Assembly (NCBI GenBank): GCA_025463765.1
Contig: JAODBC010000015.1
Span: forward strand, 31,581 to 95,580
Direction: 5' to 3'
Source of the DNA: Subtercola sp.
GTDB taxonomy: Bacteria; Actinomycetota; Actinomycetes; Actinomycetales; Microbacteriaceae
DNA length: 64,000 bases
A program made the translations under genes and the position numbers. Each line of letters opens with the position of its first letter. Within the stretch, counting starts at the first letter, position 1. Below the pieces are notes generated by a model. That model saw nothing but the letters and a program-made list of their open reading frames with translations, was not told the origin of the DNA and made no database searches. This document shows positions 44,842 to 55,294 of this stretch, piece after piece.

Positions 44842-45818
44842 CGGAGTGCTCTCGCTTTCGGGTCGAGCGCATCTCGAATGACTTCGCCCATCAAGATGAA
44901 CGCGAAGACGGTGAGCGAGAGGGCGAGCGACGGGTAGATCAGGGTCTGCGGGTTGGTGCGCAGGTCTTTCTGGGCCTGGTTGATGTCGTTACCCCACGAC
45001 ATGATGCTGCTGCCGAGGCCGACGCCGAGAAACGACAAGGTGGCCTCAGCCACGATGGCGCCCGCGAGCGAGATGGTCGTGATAGCGATGACGGGCGCGA
45101 TGGAGTTCGGCAGAACGTGCCGCATCAGAATGCGCAGGCTCGAGACTCCGAGCGCTTCAGACGCCATGACGAAGTCGGAGTTCTTCACTCGTAAGATCTC
45201 TGCCCTCAGCACACGTGCTGTGGCCGGCCAGGCGAAGATACCGATGGCCAGCGAGATCGTCCAGACGCTTCGATAGTTCACGAGAACCGACATGATGACC
45301 ACGGCGGCCAAGATGTAGGGAATCGAGAAGAAGATGTCGCCGATACGGGAAAGGAACCCGTCGACCGCGCCACCGTAGAACCCGGCGAAGGCACCGAAGA
45401 CGATACCGAGCACGGTGGTCAGCACGATCACGATGATGCCGACCGCGAGTGAGGTCGACGTGCCGTTGATGATGCGCGAGTAGACGTCACAGCCCTGCTT
45501 GGTGAAGCCGAGAATATGACCGGCCGTCGGGCCGCCGTTGCTGTTGATCAGCTGGCAGTCGTTGTTCGGGGCCACGTTGGTGAACAGCCCGGGAAACAGG
45601 GCCACCACGCACACCAGAACGATGAAGAAACCGGAGATCCAGAAGATGGGGCGACGGCGGGCGTCGCGCCACGCGTCGATCCACAGGTTGCTGGGTTTGT
45701 CGGCGACTTTGACGACGTCGATCGCCAGCAGCGGGGTCTCTTCGAGCGGAGCGACGAAGTGGTTCGCCGACGGCGGTGTCGCCTCGTCGACGGTACGTTC
45801 TGTGAGGTCATTTGACAT
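44838..45818 (-). CDS. Peptide ABC transporter permease, DppC-like
   Basis: Binding-protein-dependent permease with a polar N-terminus of about 50 residues and six transmembrane helices. The EAA loop region is SSLRILMRHVLPNSIAPVIAI, which contacts the ATPase, and DPKARALR ends the protein as in the family (DPRxR). It overlaps the upstream dppB-like gene by 11 nt and the ATPase gene by 4 nt, so all three are translationally coupled. Confidence 0.92.
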   Translation of the reverse strand: MSNDLTERTVDEATPPSANHFVAPLEETPLLAIDVVKVADKPSNLWIDAWRDARRRPIFWISGFFIVLVCVVALFPGLFTNVAPNNDCQLINSNGGPTAGHILGFTKQGCDVYSRIINGTSTSLAVGIIVIVLTTVLGIVFGAFAGFYGGAVDGFLSRIGDIFFSIPYILAAVVIMSVLVNYRSVWTISLAIGIFAWPATARVLRAEILRVKNSDFVMASEALGVSSLRILMRHVLPNSIAPVIAITTISLAGAIVAEATLSFLGVGLGSSIMSWGNDINQAQKDLRTNPQTLIYPSLALSLTVFAFILMGEVIRDALDPKARALR

Positions 45819-46737
45819 AGCGGATCCTTGGGTCGAGCAGACCGTAGAGCAGGTCGACGATGAGGTTGACGACGAGGTAGAGCAACACCATCACCGTGAC
45901 GAACGACACGACCGTCGGGCCTTCGCTTCGAATGATGGCCTGATACAGCGTGTTGCCGACGCCGGGCACGTTGAAGATACCCTCGGTGACGGTCGCGCCG
46001 ACCAGCAGCACGCCGAAGTCGGTGGCCAGGTAGGTGACGACGGGAATGAGCGAGTTGCGCAGAATGTGGACCGGCACGATGCGGTTGCGGCTGAGGCCCT
46101 TGCTGTACGCGGTGCGCACGAAGTCGAGGCTCGAGGTCTCGATGACCGATGACCGCGTCAGTCGTACGATCTGCGCGAAGCTGATGCTCGCCAGCACCAG
46201 CGCTGGCAATATCAGGTCGCCGACAGGCGCACCGGGGCCGACCGTGGTTCGGGCCCAGCCGAGCTGTACACCGAAGACGTACTGCCCGACGAACGCGATC
46301 ACGAAGATCGGCAGGGAGATGAGGATCAGGCTGATGACCAGCGAGCTGGCATCGAAGAGCTTGCCCTTTCGCAGCCCCGAGATGAGGCCGACGAGAATAC
46401 CGAAGACCGTCTCGAAGAAGAGGGCGATGACGGCCAGCTTCAGCGTGACCGGAAAGGTGCGCAGCAAGATGTCGCCGACCGGAACACCGGAGTACGAGAT
46501 GCCGAAGTCACCGCGGAAGATGCCGCCGATGTAGATGAAGTATTGAACGATGAACGGCTGGTCGAGGTGGTACTGAGCGCGAAGCTGGGCCACCAGGGCC
46601 GGGTTCGGGGTCTTGTCGCCGAACATGGCGATGATCGGGTCTCCCGGCATTGCGAAGACCATGAAATAGATGAGGAACGTTGTACCGAAGAAGACAGGGA
46701 TTGCCTGGAGCAGGCGCCTGAGAATGTAACCGCCCAT
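45808..46737 (-). CDS. Peptide ABC transporter permease, DppB-like
   Basis: A 309-aa permease with six transmembrane helices. The N-terminus GGYILRRLLQAIPVFFGTTF is typical of DppB/OppB, and the EAA region is SRNRIVPVHILRNSLIPVVTYL. It ends LLDPRIRYVK. The ATG is at 46737. Between it and the upstream binding-protein gene is a strong hairpin, so its expression may be lower than that of the binding protein. Confidence 0.92.
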   Translation of the reverse strand: MGGYILRRLLQAIPVFFGTTFLIYFMVFAMPGDPIIAMFGDKTPNPALVAQLRAQYHLDQPFIVQYFIYIGGIFRGDFGISYSGVPVGDILLRTFPVTLKLAVIALFFETVFGILVGLISGLRKGKLFDASSLVISLILISLPIFVIAFVGQYVFGVQLGWARTTVGPGAPVGDLILPALVLASISFAQIVRLTRSSVIETSSLDFVRTAYSKGLSRNRIVPVHILRNSLIPVVTYLATDFGVLLVGATVTEGIFNVPGVGNTLYQAIIRSEGPTVVSFVTVMVLLYLVVNLIVDLLYGLLDPRIRYVK

Positions 46738-46811
46738 GAAGGGATCAGCCTCGCAACCTGGAGAAAATGCGCATACGGGTAAGTAGACCTTATTTCGAAG
46801 TCAAACCAAAA

Positions 46812-46838
46812 GGGGCGGCAGCATGATGCTGCCGCCCC
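46812..46838 (-). terminator. Hairpin between the binding-protein gene and the permease genes
   Basis: GGGGCGGCAGCAT and its exact complement (13-bp arms, 1-nt centre) sit 20 nt after the binding-protein stop; on the coding strand CCCCTTTTGGTTT follows. It looks like a partial terminator or an RNA-stabilising stem that sets a higher dose of the binding protein than of the membrane components. Confidence 0.8.
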
Positions 46839-46857
46839 CCTGGGTCAGCTGACGATA

Positions 46858-48480
46858 CTAGCTCTTGGTGATCGCGTAGTACAGCGGCTCCGAGTTCCAA
46901 CCGAACGAGACGTTCGACACCGAGGTGCCGTAGCCACCCGTGATGTTGGAGTACCACAGCGGAATGGCAGGCAGGTCTTTCAGAAGAATGTTCTGAGCGT
47001 CCTGGTAGTCCTGGTTGGCTGCGTCGGTGGTGGTCTCTGAAGCAGCCTTCGTGAACAGGGCGTCAACAGCAGGGTTGGTGTAGTCACCGTCGTTCGAGCT
47101 TGCGCCCGTCGCGTACAGCGGCACGAGGAAGTCGGAAAGGCCGGGGTAGTCGGCCTGCCATCCGGTGCGGAAGGCCGTCGAGATCGACTTGTCGGTCACC
47201 GAGGTGCGGAAGGCGGCGAAGGTCGGCACGGGTGCGCCTGATGCGTCGATTCCGAGGGTGTTCTTGATGCTGTTCGAGACAGCGTCGACCCAGGCCTGGT
47301 GGTCACCATCGGCGTTGTAGCCGATTTGGAAGGTACCGCTCCACGGCGAGATGGCGTCGGCCTCGGCCCACAGCTTCTTCGCGTCGTCGGGGTTGTACTT
47401 CAGAACGCTCGCGCCCGACAGGCTGTCGGTCCAGCCGTTGATGACCGGTGACGTGAAGTCGCTGGCCGGGGTGCGGGTGCCGTTGAAGATGACCTTCGTG
47501 ATGGTGTCGCGGTCGATCGACTCAGAAAGAGCCTGACGACGCAGTGCGCCCTCTTGCCCGCTGAAGTGAGCATCGCGGCCCGGAATGGTGAACGACTGGA
47601 ACACAGCGGTCGGGTCGTTCACGGCACGGCTGCCGAGGTCGTTCTGGAACGTGGCCAGATCGGCGCTCGGAATCGAGTCGAGAACGTCGAGGTTGTTACC
47701 CTGCAGGTCGGCGTACGCGGCACCGAGGTCGGCGTAGAACTTGATGGTCAGGCCACCGTTCTCTACCTTGCGGCCACCGGTGTAGCTGGTGTTCGGAACG
47801 AGGTCGATCTGAACGTTGTGCTGCCACGCGGTGGGCGAAGCCAGCTTGTAGGGGCCGTTACCGATCGGGTCGGTACCGTAGGCCGTCATGTCGGCGTAGG
47901 CGCTGTCGGGCAGCGGGTAGAACGCGCAGTAACCGAGCTCGAGCGGGAAGTCGGCCTGCGGCTTGGTCAGCTTGACCGTGAAGGTGGTGTCGTCGACGAC
48001 GGTCAGACCGGTGAGGGGGCTGTCGGCGTCGGCGCTGTAGCCCTCGATGGGAGCGAAGAACGACTGGTTCAGCTGCGCGTTGCTCAGCAAAGCGCCGTAC
48101 TGCCATGCCTTGACGAACGAGTTCGAGGTGACGGGCGAGCCGTCGCTGAAGGTCTGGTTCGGCTTGAGCTTGATGGTGAAGGTCTGCGAGTCGGTCGTGG
48201 TGATCGAGTCGGCAGCGTCATTGATCGGCTTGCCCGTTGCGTCGTAGTACACGAGACCGGAGAAGATGGAGTCGACGATGCGGCCACCACCCGTCTCCTG
48301 GGTGTTCGTGGGGATGAGCGGGTTCTGCGGCTCGGAACCGTTGGCCGTGATGACGGCCGAGAGGTTCGCGCTCGCGGTCGGCGTGCTGCTGCTGCCGCCT
48401 GACGAGCACCCGGTGAGCACAAGCGCGCTGGCTGCTGCCAGAGCGATGACGCCCACTCCGATTCGACGATTGATTCTCAA
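46858..48480 (-). CDS. Peptide ABC transporter substrate-binding lipoprotein (family 5)
   Basis: Extracellular solute-binding protein of the DppA/OppA class, 540 aa, lipid-anchored (signal IGVGVIALAAASALVLTGC). Family 5 features include FTIKLKPNQTFSDGSPVTSNSFVKAW and DPIGNGPYKL. The start is a TTG at 48480, with CAGGAGG ending 6 nt upstream; an ATG at 48588 in the same frame would add 36 residues that do not look like a signal peptide. It is the first and probably most expressed gene of the operon. Confidence 0.92.
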   Translation of the reverse strand: MRINRRIGVGVIALAAASALVLTGCSSGGSSSTPTASANLSAVITANGSEPQNPLIPTNTQETGGGRIVDSIFSGLVYYDATGKPINDAADSITTTDSQTFTIKLKPNQTFSDGSPVTSNSFVKAWQYGALLSNAQLNQSFFAPIEGYSADADSPLTGLTVVDDTTFTVKLTKPQADFPLELGYCAFYPLPDSAYADMTAYGTDPIGNGPYKLASPTAWQHNVQIDLVPNTSYTGGRKVENGGLTIKFYADLGAAYADLQGNNLDVLDSIPSADLATFQNDLGSRAVNDPTAVFQSFTIPGRDAHFSGQEGALRRQALSESIDRDTITKVIFNGTRTPASDFTSPVINGWTDSLSGASVLKYNPDDAKKLWAEADAISPWSGTFQIGYNADGDHQAWVDAVSNSIKNTLGIDASGAPVPTFAAFRTSVTDKSISTAFRTGWQADYPGLSDFLVPLYATGASSNDGDYTNPAVDALFTKAASETTTDAANQDYQDAQNILLKDLPAIPLWYSNITGGYGTSVSNVSFGWNSEPLYYAITKS

Positions 48481-48757
48481 GGTTTCCTCCTGTGCAAACT
48501 GGGAAAATCGAACACACGACTTGTGGCCGGTGCATTCGAATGGAATGTGTCGCTCGCGGTGCGTGTGATTGCCTCGCAAATCGAGCACGCCGAGGTGAAC
48601 GGCGCGCTCGATGACTACCGAGTACCCTAAAAGGGGCGTGGCTCAGAACCAAATGCCCGTGGAAAAAGTTACATACTAGAAACTAATTTCACCGGATTGT
48701 TGTGCTCTTTGCACAATCTTTGTGAATTCATAGCCCATTACGCAAGAAAGCGGCGGT

Positions 48758-49564
48758 ATGACCACGACGCCTCAGACCCCGCCCGAGGCCCCCTCGGGGC
48801 CCCTTTTCACGAGGCGCCGAATCGGCTTCGAGATCGTCGTCGTTCTCGCGCTTTCGCTCGGATCTTCGGCCGTCTATTCGATCGTGCAGCTCATCGATCT
48901 GCTCACCCGGCCCACCTCGCTCGGCTCGCAGACCGCGACGATCAACGCAACGGTGAGCGACCGGGCCTGGCTCGACCTGACCTACCAGTTTCTCGGAATC
49001 GCCTTCGCCATAGCTCCCGTGCTGCTGGTGTTCTACTTGCTGACGCTCTCAGGGGTGAACCCGTTCAAGCGTCTCGGCTTCGACGCCACCCAGCCGCTTC
49101 GTGACGTACGCCGGGGGCTGTTTCTGCTGCTGCTGATCGGTATTCCCGGCCTTGCGTTCTACTTTCTCGGCCGTGCGCTCGGCTTCACCGTGAACGTGGT
49201 TCCCGCGCCACTGGATGCAGCGTGGTACACCGTGCCGATTCTCATTCTCTCGGCGCTGCGAGCAGCAATCACCGAAGAACTGATCGTGGTGGGCTACCTC
49301 TTCGAACGCCTAGGCCGACTCGGCTGGAACAAGTGGGTCATCATCGGCTCCAGTGCCGCCCTGCGCGGCAGTTATCACCTCTACCAGGGCTTCGGGCCGT
49401 TCTTCGGCAACTTCGTCATGGGGGTGGTGTTCGGCTGGTTCTACACACGCTGGGGCCGAACGGTTCCGCTTGTGATCACGCACTGGATTCTCGACATCGC
49501 GTCGTTCGTCGGCTACGCGTGGGCCGTGTCGACCTTTCCGCAGCTGTTCAACCTGCCGAGCTGA
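48758..49564 (+). CDS. CPBP family intramembrane metalloprotease
   Basis: A 268-aa protein with about seven transmembrane helices. Conserved CPBP (Abi) residues are TEELIVVGYLFERL (the EE pair), GSYHLYQGFG (His) and THWILD (second His). Substrates are unknown; relatives act in prenyl-protein processing or bacteriocin immunity. The Arg usual after EExxx is replaced by Val, as I recall in many actinobacterial members. The 277 nt between its start and the divergent binding-protein gene hold no other gene that I can support and are presumably promoters. Confidence 0.85.
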   Translation: MTTTPQTPPEAPSGPLFTRRRIGFEIVVVLALSLGSSAVYSIVQLIDLLTRPTSLGSQTATINATVSDRAWLDLTYQFLGIAFAIAPVLLVFYLLTLSGVNPFKRLGFDATQPLRDVRRGLFLLLLIGIPGLAFYFLGRALGFTVNVVPAPLDAAWYTVPILILSALRAAITEELIVVGYLFERLGRLGWNKWVIIGSSAALRGSYHLYQGFGPFFGNFVMGVVFGWFYTRWGRTVPLVITHWILDIASFVGYAWAVSTFPQLFNLPS

Positions 49565-49608
49565 CACTCTTCTCCTCGAGCGACTCTGGTCGACCTCCGC
49601 AGCCGAAC

Positions 49609-50436
49609 TCAGACTTTGCGGCGCCCGCGCGCACCACGGATGATCAGTGCCACGATTCCGAGCAGCACCACCACCCCGGCACCGGCGACGAGCGCCTGCG
49701 TGGTCTGCGGGCTGAGGCCCTGCGTCGCGGCGGTGGCCGCCGCCGCAGGGCTCGACGGGGCATTGGAGAACACCGGCACGGGCGGCGCAGCCGTCTGTGG
49801 GCTCGACACGGTGATCGTCACGACGGCGGTCGCCACCTCGTTGGGCCGAGACGACGCGAACGAACACACGACCCCGGTCTGCCCGAGCGGGAATACGGCG
49901 CCAGAGGCGACGGGGTCGCCGGCGATGCTGCACCCGGTCATCGTGAGCCCGGTCGGCAGCACCGGGCTGAAAGTGACGGGCGCCCCGCTCGCGTCGACCG
50001 CGGCGACGTCGAGGGTATCGGGCACGATGCCGGCCCCGGTGAAGTCAGCGCTCACCACCCGTGCGCCGGTGAAGTCGGCGCCCGTGATGGTGGCGCCCTT
50101 GAAGGTGGACGCCTGAACATCGGCCGAGCTGAGATCGGTGCCGGTGAGATCGGCCCCGTCGAAGTCGGACTGCGCCAGGTGCGCACCGCTCAAGTCGACG
50201 CCCGCGCACTTACTGCCGCCCGCCACAGCCCCATCGATGCTGTGGTTGATGACACAGCCGTCGTGCGAATACACCGGCGTCACGTCGGCGAGGGTCGATG
50301 CAGCCGCGGCGGCGGAGCCGCCCACGACACCGATACCGACACCGCTACCAACACCGATACCGACACCGCTACCAACACCGACAAAGGCCGCGGCAGCCAC
50401 GCCGACGACGAGGGCAGACTTCAGCAGAGAGAACAT
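49609..50436 (-). CDS. Exported pentapeptide-repeat protein with C-terminal membrane anchor
   Basis: A 275-aa surface protein: signal peptide (about residues 1-45), pentapeptide repeats (AHLAQSDFDGADLTGTDLSS region, about residues 80-130, A(D/N)LXX type), a second beta-rich domain, a Pro/Ala linker, then a C-terminal helix (ALVAGAGVVVLLGIVALII) and a basic stop-transfer RGARGRRKV. No LPXTG sorting motif is seen. The signal hydrophobic core contains an 8-residue duplication (GVGSGVGI). The function is unknown. Confidence 0.75.
   Translation of the reverse strand: MFSLLKSALVVGVAAAAFVGVGSGVGIGVGSGVGIGVVGGSAAAAASTLADVTPVYSHDGCVINHSIDGAVAGGSKCAGVDLSGAHLAQSDFDGADLTGTDLSSADVQASTFKGATITGADFTGARVVSADFTGAGIVPDTLDVAAVDASGAPVTFSPVLPTGLTMTGCSIAGDPVASGAVFPLGQTGVVCSFASSRPNEVATAVVTITVSSPQTAAPPVPVFSNAPSSPAAAATAATQGLSPQTTQALVAGAGVVVLLGIVALIIRGARGRRKV
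50329..50376 (-). repeat. 24-bp tandem duplication in the signal peptide of the pentapeptide protein
   Basis: Two identical 24-bp units (50329-50352 and 50353-50376) plus a partial third copy encode a repeated Gly/Val/Ser/Ile octapeptide in the hydrophobic core of the leader. Confidence 0.9.
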
Positions 50437-50493
50437 CGAACCGATTCTACCGGGATGAGTTTCTCTCGTCTGTGAATAGCAGGTGCAACCGGT

Positions 50494-53367
50494 CTACTCG
50501 AAGGCCTCCGGCGGTGGGCAGGCGCAGAAGAGGTTGCGATCGCCGTAGGCCTGGTCGATGCGGCGTACCGGGGGCCAGTACTTGTGCGCGATGAGCGAGG
50601 TCACGGGAAAGACGGCGCGTTCGCGGTCGTATGGATGACTCCACTCGCCCTGAGCGATCGATTGAGCGGTGTGCGGCGAATTCACCAGCGGATTGTCGTC
50701 AGCCGGCCATTCGCCCGAAGCGACGAGTTCGGCCTCGATCTTGATCGCTATCATCGCATCGATGAAACGATCGATCTCGACCAGGTCTTCGCTTTCGGTG
50801 GGCTCGACCATGAGCGTTCCGGCGACCGGAAAACTCATCGTGGGCGCGTGGAACCCGTAGTCGATCAGCCGCTTTGCCACATCGTCGACCGTCACGCCGG
50901 TGGCCTCGCGCAGGGGTCGCAGGTCGAGAATGCACTCGTGCGCGACGAGCCCGTTCTCACCCGAGTACAGCACCGGAAAATGCCCGCGCAGCCGAGTGGC
51001 GACGTAGTTCGCCGCCAGCACGGCTGCGCCCGTAGCCTCTTTCAGGCCCTCCGAACCCATCAGGCGCACGTAGGCCCAGCTGATCGGCAGAATGCTCGAA
51101 CTACCGTATGGAGCCGCCGAAACCGCTCCCCCACCGTGCACCACCGTGCCCCCGCTAGAGGCCGGGTGCTCGATCTTCTGGGCGAACGGATGCCCGGGCA
51201 GAAACGGTGCCAGGTGCGACTTGGCCGCGACGGGGCCGACTCCCGGCCCGCCGCCACCATGCGGAATGCAGAACGTCTTGTGCAGGTTCAGGTGCGATAC
51301 GTCGCCGCCGAACTCGCCGAACCGGGCGAATCCGAGCACCGCGTTGAGGTTGGCGCCGTCGACATAGACCTGCCCGCCGGCTTCATGCACCAAACGGCAT
51401 ATATCGACGATGTCGTGCTCGTACACCCCGTGGGTAGACGGATACGTCACCATCAAGGCCGCCAGCGCGGAACTGTGCTCGGCGATCTTGGCTCGCAGAT
51501 CGTCTAGATCGACGTTGCCGAGTTCGTCGCAGGCCACCACCACGACACGCATACCGGCGAGCACGGCCGAGGCTGCGTTGGTGCCGTGAGCGCTCGAGGG
51601 GATGAGGCACACCGTGCGCCCGACATCACCGCGCGAGTGGTGGTATCCGCGAATCGCCAGCAGGCCGGCCAGTTCGCCCTGGCTGCCCGCGTTCGGCTGC
51701 AGCGACACGGTGTCGTACCCGGTCACCTCGGTCAGCCAGGTTTCGAGCTGGTCGATCAGCTCGAGGTATCCCTGCACGTCGGCGTGCGGCGCGAACGGGT
51801 GAAGCCCCGCGAACTCGGGCCAGCTCACCGCCTCCATCTCGGTGACGGCGTTGAGCTTCATCGTGCACGAACCGAGCGGAATCATGCCGCGGTCAAGCGC
51901 ATAGTCCGAGTCGGCGAGGCGCTTGAGGTAGCGCATCATGCTCGTCTCGGAGCGATGGGTGTTGAATACCGGATGCGTGAGGAACTCGCTCGTACGGTTC
52001 AGCTCGCTCGGCAGGCTCGACTGGGGGCTGTACCGCGCGTCACCGTCGGGCCGCGCGTCGAGCGCTTCTGCCACCTGCATGAGCTCGGCCGCGGTGGTCG
52101 TTTCGTCGACCGAGATGCTCAGCGTGTCGTCGTCAACGACGTGCAGCAGATAACCGCGCTCGTGGGCTTGCTCAGCGGCAGCCCGTGCTCGGCCAGGCAA
52201 TCGCACGGTGACCGTGTCGAAGAAGTCCTGGTGAACGAGCGTCAGGCCGCCCGCGGTCAGAATCGCCGCAAGGTCTTGGGCCCAGCCGTTCACCCGGCGC
52301 GCGATGCGCACCAGGCCATCAGGCCCGTGGTAGACGGCGTACATGCCTGCCATGACGGCAAGAAGCACCTGCGCGGTGCAGATGTTCGAGGTCGCCTTCT
52401 CGCGGCGGATGTGCTGTTCGCGAGCCTGCAGGCTCAGGCGATAGGCGCGGTTGCCGACAGCATCCACGCTCACCCCCACGAGCCGGCCCGGCAGCTGACG
52501 CTCGAGGCCTTTGCGTACGGCCATGTAGCCCGCGTGGGGGCCGCCGAACCCCATCGGCACACCGAAGCGCTGGCTCGTGCCGACGGCCACGTCGGCACCG
52601 AGCTCTCCGGGCGACGTGATAAGGGTGAGGGCGAGCAGATCGGCCGCCACGACCGCGAGGGCCCCGGCGTCGTGCGCGGCGGCGATGATCTCGCCCGGGT
52701 TCCAGACGTGACCGGATGCGCCCGGGTATTGCAGGAATACTCCGAACGCGGCGGGCAGATCGGCCGGGGCCAGCGTGGCCAGATCGAGCTCGACGAGATC
52801 GATGCCGACGGCCCGCGCGCGAGTGGCCAGCAGGGCCTTCGTCTGCGGCAGGGCATCCGCGTCGACCACGAACACAGGAGACGTCGACTTGCTCGCCCGG
52901 CGCGCCAGAAGCATGCCTTCCACGACCGCGGTGCTCTCGTCGAGCATGGAGGCGTTCGAGGTCGTGAGACCTGTCAGTTCGGCCACCATGGTCTGAAAGT
53001 TGATGAGTGCCTCGAGGCGGCCCTGCGAGATCTCGGGCTGGTACGGCGTGTACGCCGTGTACCAGCTCGGGTTCTCGAAGACGTTTCGCTTGATCACGGC
53101 GGGCGTGATGGTGTCGTAATAGCCGAGACCGATCATCGACCGCTTCACGGAGTTGCGCGCGGCGAGCGTGCGCAACTCGGCGATCACCTCACGCTCCGTC
53201 GCCGGTTGCGGGATGAGCGAGCCGTCGCCGAGGCTGTGCGCGTGGATCGACGCGGGAACCGCCGCCTCGACGAGCGCGGTCACCGAGTCGTAACCGAGAA
53301 CCTCGAGCATGGCCGCCTGCGCGGCGTGATCGGTGCCGATGTGGCGTTCTGCAAAGGGAACACTCAT
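50494..53367 (-). CDS. gcvP: Glycine dehydrogenase (decarboxylating), P protein
   Basis: PLP-dependent P protein of the glycine cleavage system, single-chain form of 957 aa with tandem N- and C-terminal halves. The PLP lysine is in [17 protein letters not shown] near residue 700. HIGTD near the start and EPTESE near the C-terminus are typical. The ATG is at 53367, 3 nt after gcvH ends. It is the last gene of gcvT-gcvH-gcvP, under the glycine riboswitch upstream of gcvT. Confidence 0.95.
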   Translation of the reverse strand: MSVPFAERHIGTDHAAQAAMLEVLGYDSVTALVEAAVPASIHAHSLGDGSLIPQPATEREVIAELRTLAARNSVKRSMIGLGYYDTITPAVIKRNVFENPSWYTAYTPYQPEISQGRLEALINFQTMVAELTGLTTSNASMLDESTAVVEGMLLARRASKSTSPVFVVDADALPQTKALLATRARAVGIDLVELDLATLAPADLPAAFGVFLQYPGASGHVWNPGEIIAAAHDAGALAVVAADLLALTLITSPGELGADVAVGTSQRFGVPMGFGGPHAGYMAVRKGLERQLPGRLVGVSVDAVGNRAYRLSLQAREQHIRREKATSNICTAQVLLAVMAGMYAVYHGPDGLVRIARRVNGWAQDLAAILTAGGLTLVHQDFFDTVTVRLPGRARAAAEQAHERGYLLHVVDDDTLSISVDETTTAAELMQVAEALDARPDGDARYSPQSSLPSELNRTSEFLTHPVFNTHRSETSMMRYLKRLADSDYALDRGMIPLGSCTMKLNAVTEMEAVSWPEFAGLHPFAPHADVQGYLELIDQLETWLTEVTGYDTVSLQPNAGSQGELAGLLAIRGYHHSRGDVGRTVCLIPSSAHGTNAASAVLAGMRVVVVACDELGNVDLDDLRAKIAEHSSALAALMVTYPSTHGVYEHDIVDICRLVHEAGGQVYVDGANLNAVLGFARFGEFGGDVSHLNLHKTFCIPHGGGGPGVGPVAAKSHLAPFLPGHPFAQKIEHPASSGGTVVHGGGAVSAAPYGSSSILPISWAYVRLMGSEGLKEATGAAVLAANYVATRLRGHFPVLYSGENGLVAHECILDLRPLREATGVTVDDVAKRLIDYGFHAPTMSFPVAGTLMVEPTESEDLVEIDRFIDAMIAIKIEAELVASGEWPADDNPLVNSPHTAQSIAQGEWSHPYDRERAVFPVTSLIAHKYWPPVRRIDQAYGDRNLFCACPPPEAFE

Positions 53368-53370
53368 CGA

Positions 53371-53844
53371 TCAAGCACCGGCCCGATCGGTTTCGGTACT
53401 GCCGTCAGAATCAGCACCGTCGAAATCAGTACCGTCGAGGTCGACGCTCAGCGCGTCGTCACCCAGCAGCGCCTGGTACTCGTCGAAGCTCAGCAGTTCG
53501 GGCAACGCCGTGAACTCGGCCTTGATCAGCCAGCCCTCGCCGAACGGGTCGCTGTTGACGAGTTCGGGTGCGTCTTCGACCGCGGAATTCTTCTCGATGA
53601 CGATGCCGGTCAGCGGGGCGAAGAGTTCGCCGACCGACTTGGTCGACTCGATCTCGCCCACCACGGCGCCGTCGGCGAGCTCAGCACCGACCTCTGGCAG
53701 GTCGACGAATACCACGTCGCCCAGCTGCCCCGCGGCGTAGGAGGTGATTCCGATGGTCGCCGTAGTCGGAGAGCCGGGTGCCGCGGGCTCGAGGCGAATC
53801 CACTCGTGCTCGCTGGTGAATTTGAGGGCGGAGTAGTCGGTCAC
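53371..53844 (-). CDS. gcvH: Glycine cleavage system H protein
   Basis: Lipoyl carrier protein. The lipoylated lysine is in [12 protein letters not shown] near residue 70. The core ends near residue 130; the extra C-terminal tail ([15 protein letters not shown]) is an acidic Asp/Gly repeat not usual in GcvH. Total 157 aa. There are 2 nt between gcvT stop and this start, so the genes are coupled. Confidence 0.94.
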   Translation of the reverse strand: MTDYSALKFTSEHEWIRLEPAAPGSPTTATIGITSYAAGQLGDVVFVDLPEVGAELADGAVVGEIESTKSVGELFAPLTGIVIEKNSAVEDAPELVNSDPFGEGWLIKAEFTALPELLSFDEYQALLGDDALSVDLDGTDFDGADSDGSTETDRAGA

Positions 53845-53846
53845 GG

Positions 53847-55220
53847 TCAGTCTCTCTTTCTGCTATAGAACGGCAACGGGGTTATGCGAAACGGCAGACG
53901 CTTGGCGCGCACGTCGACCGAGACGAGGGTGCCCGGGGTGCTGTAGCGCGGGTCGATGTAGGCCATCGCCACGGGAACGCCGAGGGTGGGAGAAAGCACT
54001 CCACTCGTGACGACGCCGATCGGCCGCGCCTGGGCTCCGTCTGTCTGGGTTCCATCTGTCTGGGCTCCATCTGCCTGAGCTCCATCTGCCTGGGCTCCAT
54101 CTGCCTGGGCTCCATCTGTCTGGGCGCCGGCTGCATCGACGGCGAACAGCTCGTATCCGGCCCGGGCGGCGCGCTTGCCGTCGCCCAGAAGACCGACGAG
54201 CACTCGCTCGTGCTCGCTCGCCGTGTCGCCGGATGCCCGCTCGAGCGCCGCGCGACCCACGAAGTCGCCCTTGCCGAAGTTCGGCACGCGCCCGAGGCCC
54301 GCCTGGGCCGGCAGCGTATCGAGCCCGAGTTCGTGACCGTACAGCGGCATACCGGCCTCGAGCCGAAGGGTGTCACGCGCGGCGAGGCCCGCGGGAACGA
54401 GCCCGAAGGGCTCTCCTGCTGCCATGAGGTCTGCCCAGAGCTGTGCGGCGAGCGCCACGGGCGTATAGAGTTCGAAGCCGTCTTCGCCGGTGTAACCGGT
54501 GCGTGCGACGAGCAGGTCGTCACCCGCATACGTGGCGGGCTGCGACCAGTAGTACTTCAGCGCGGCGAGGTCACGGGCATCCGGTGTCACCAGACCGGCA
54601 GTGTTCACGAGAATCTCGAGCGCGCGGGGGCCCTGCACAGCGATGAGGGCGACGCGGTCGCTCTCGTCGGTGACGTCGACGTCGAAGGCGGCCGCTCGCT
54701 CGAGGAGGTTCGTGAACGCGACCTCGTGGTTGCCCGCGTTGGCAACGACGAGAAAGTCGTCGGCGGCGAGGCGGTAGACCACGACGTCATCGACGATTCC
54801 CCCGGACTCGGCGAGCAGCATGCTGTACTTCGCTTGGCCGAGGGCCGTTGCCGACAGTTCTCCGGCGAGGGCATAGTCGAGAAACTCGGCCGCCTGCGGG
54901 CCGCGAACGGCCAGTTCTGCCATGTGCGAGAGGTCGAAGAGGCCCGCCGCCGTGCGCACGGCGTGATGTTCGGCGAGGTCGCTCGTGTAACGAACGGGCA
55001 TCTGCCAGCCGGCGAAGTCGGTGAAGAGGGCTTTGGCGGCGACGTGGATGTCGTGCAGCGGCGAGTAGACCGGCTGGGCCGACGAAGCGAGCTCGGGTGC
55101 GGCTGCCTCGGGTGAAGCAGCGCGCTCGGGCGAAGCGGCGGCCTCGGGTGAAGCAGCGGCCCCGGGTAAGCCAGAGGACTGGAGTGGAGTGGCGGGCGGT
55201 GCAGCGTCGGCGGGGGTCAC
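53847..55220 (-). CDS. gcvT: Glycine cleavage system T protein (aminomethyltransferase)
   Basis: Transfers the methylene group to tetrahydrofolate. Family regions include [29 protein letters not shown] and [11 protein letters not shown]. The 457-aa chain has two insertions: an N-terminal leader of Ala/Ser/Pro/Glu repeats (ASPEAA units), and a [10 protein letters not shown] pentapeptide array near residues 362-396, encoded by seven 15-bp units. The start is a GTG at 55220 with AGGAG 6 nt upstream. First gene of the gcv operon. Confidence 0.94.
   Translation of the reverse strand: MTPADAAPPATPLQSSGLPGAAASPEAAASPERAASPEAAAPELASSAQPVYSPLHDIHVAAKALFTDFAGWQMPVRYTSDLAEHHAVRTAAGLFDLSHMAELAVRGPQAAEFLDYALAGELSATALGQAKYSMLLAESGGIVDDVVVYRLAADDFLVVANAGNHEVAFTNLLERAAAFDVDVTDESDRVALIAVQGPRALEILVNTAGLVTPDARDLAALKYYWSQPATYAGDDLLVARTGYTGEDGFELYTPVALAAQLWADLMAAGEPFGLVPAGLAARDTLRLEAGMPLYGHELGLDTLPAQAGLGRVPNFGKGDFVGRAALERASGDTASEHERVLVGLLGDGKRAARAGYELFAVDAAGAQTDGAQADGAQADGAQADGAQTDGTQTDGAQARPIGVVTSGVLSPTLGVPVAMAYIDPRYSTPGTLVSVDVRAKRLPFRITPLPFYSRKRD
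54031..54135 (-). repeat. In-frame 15-bp tandem repeat in gcvT (seven units)
   Basis: Seven 15-bp units of the type TGGGCTCCATCTGCC (54031-54135) encode [10 protein letters not shown] and TDGTQ pentapeptides in a surface loop before the PIGVVTSG strand. Confidence 0.93.
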
Positions 55221-55294
55221 GAGTTCTCCTGATCATTACCTGCCTGCAATGAATCGACAGGCCGGTGTTGGTCGCGCCGATCGAAGTGATCGAC

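Noticed and set aside
51586..53868. 760-codon open frame on the plus strand
   Set aside because: Antisense to gcvP and gcvH, whose proteins are unmistakable. His/Arg/Gly-rich with no domain.
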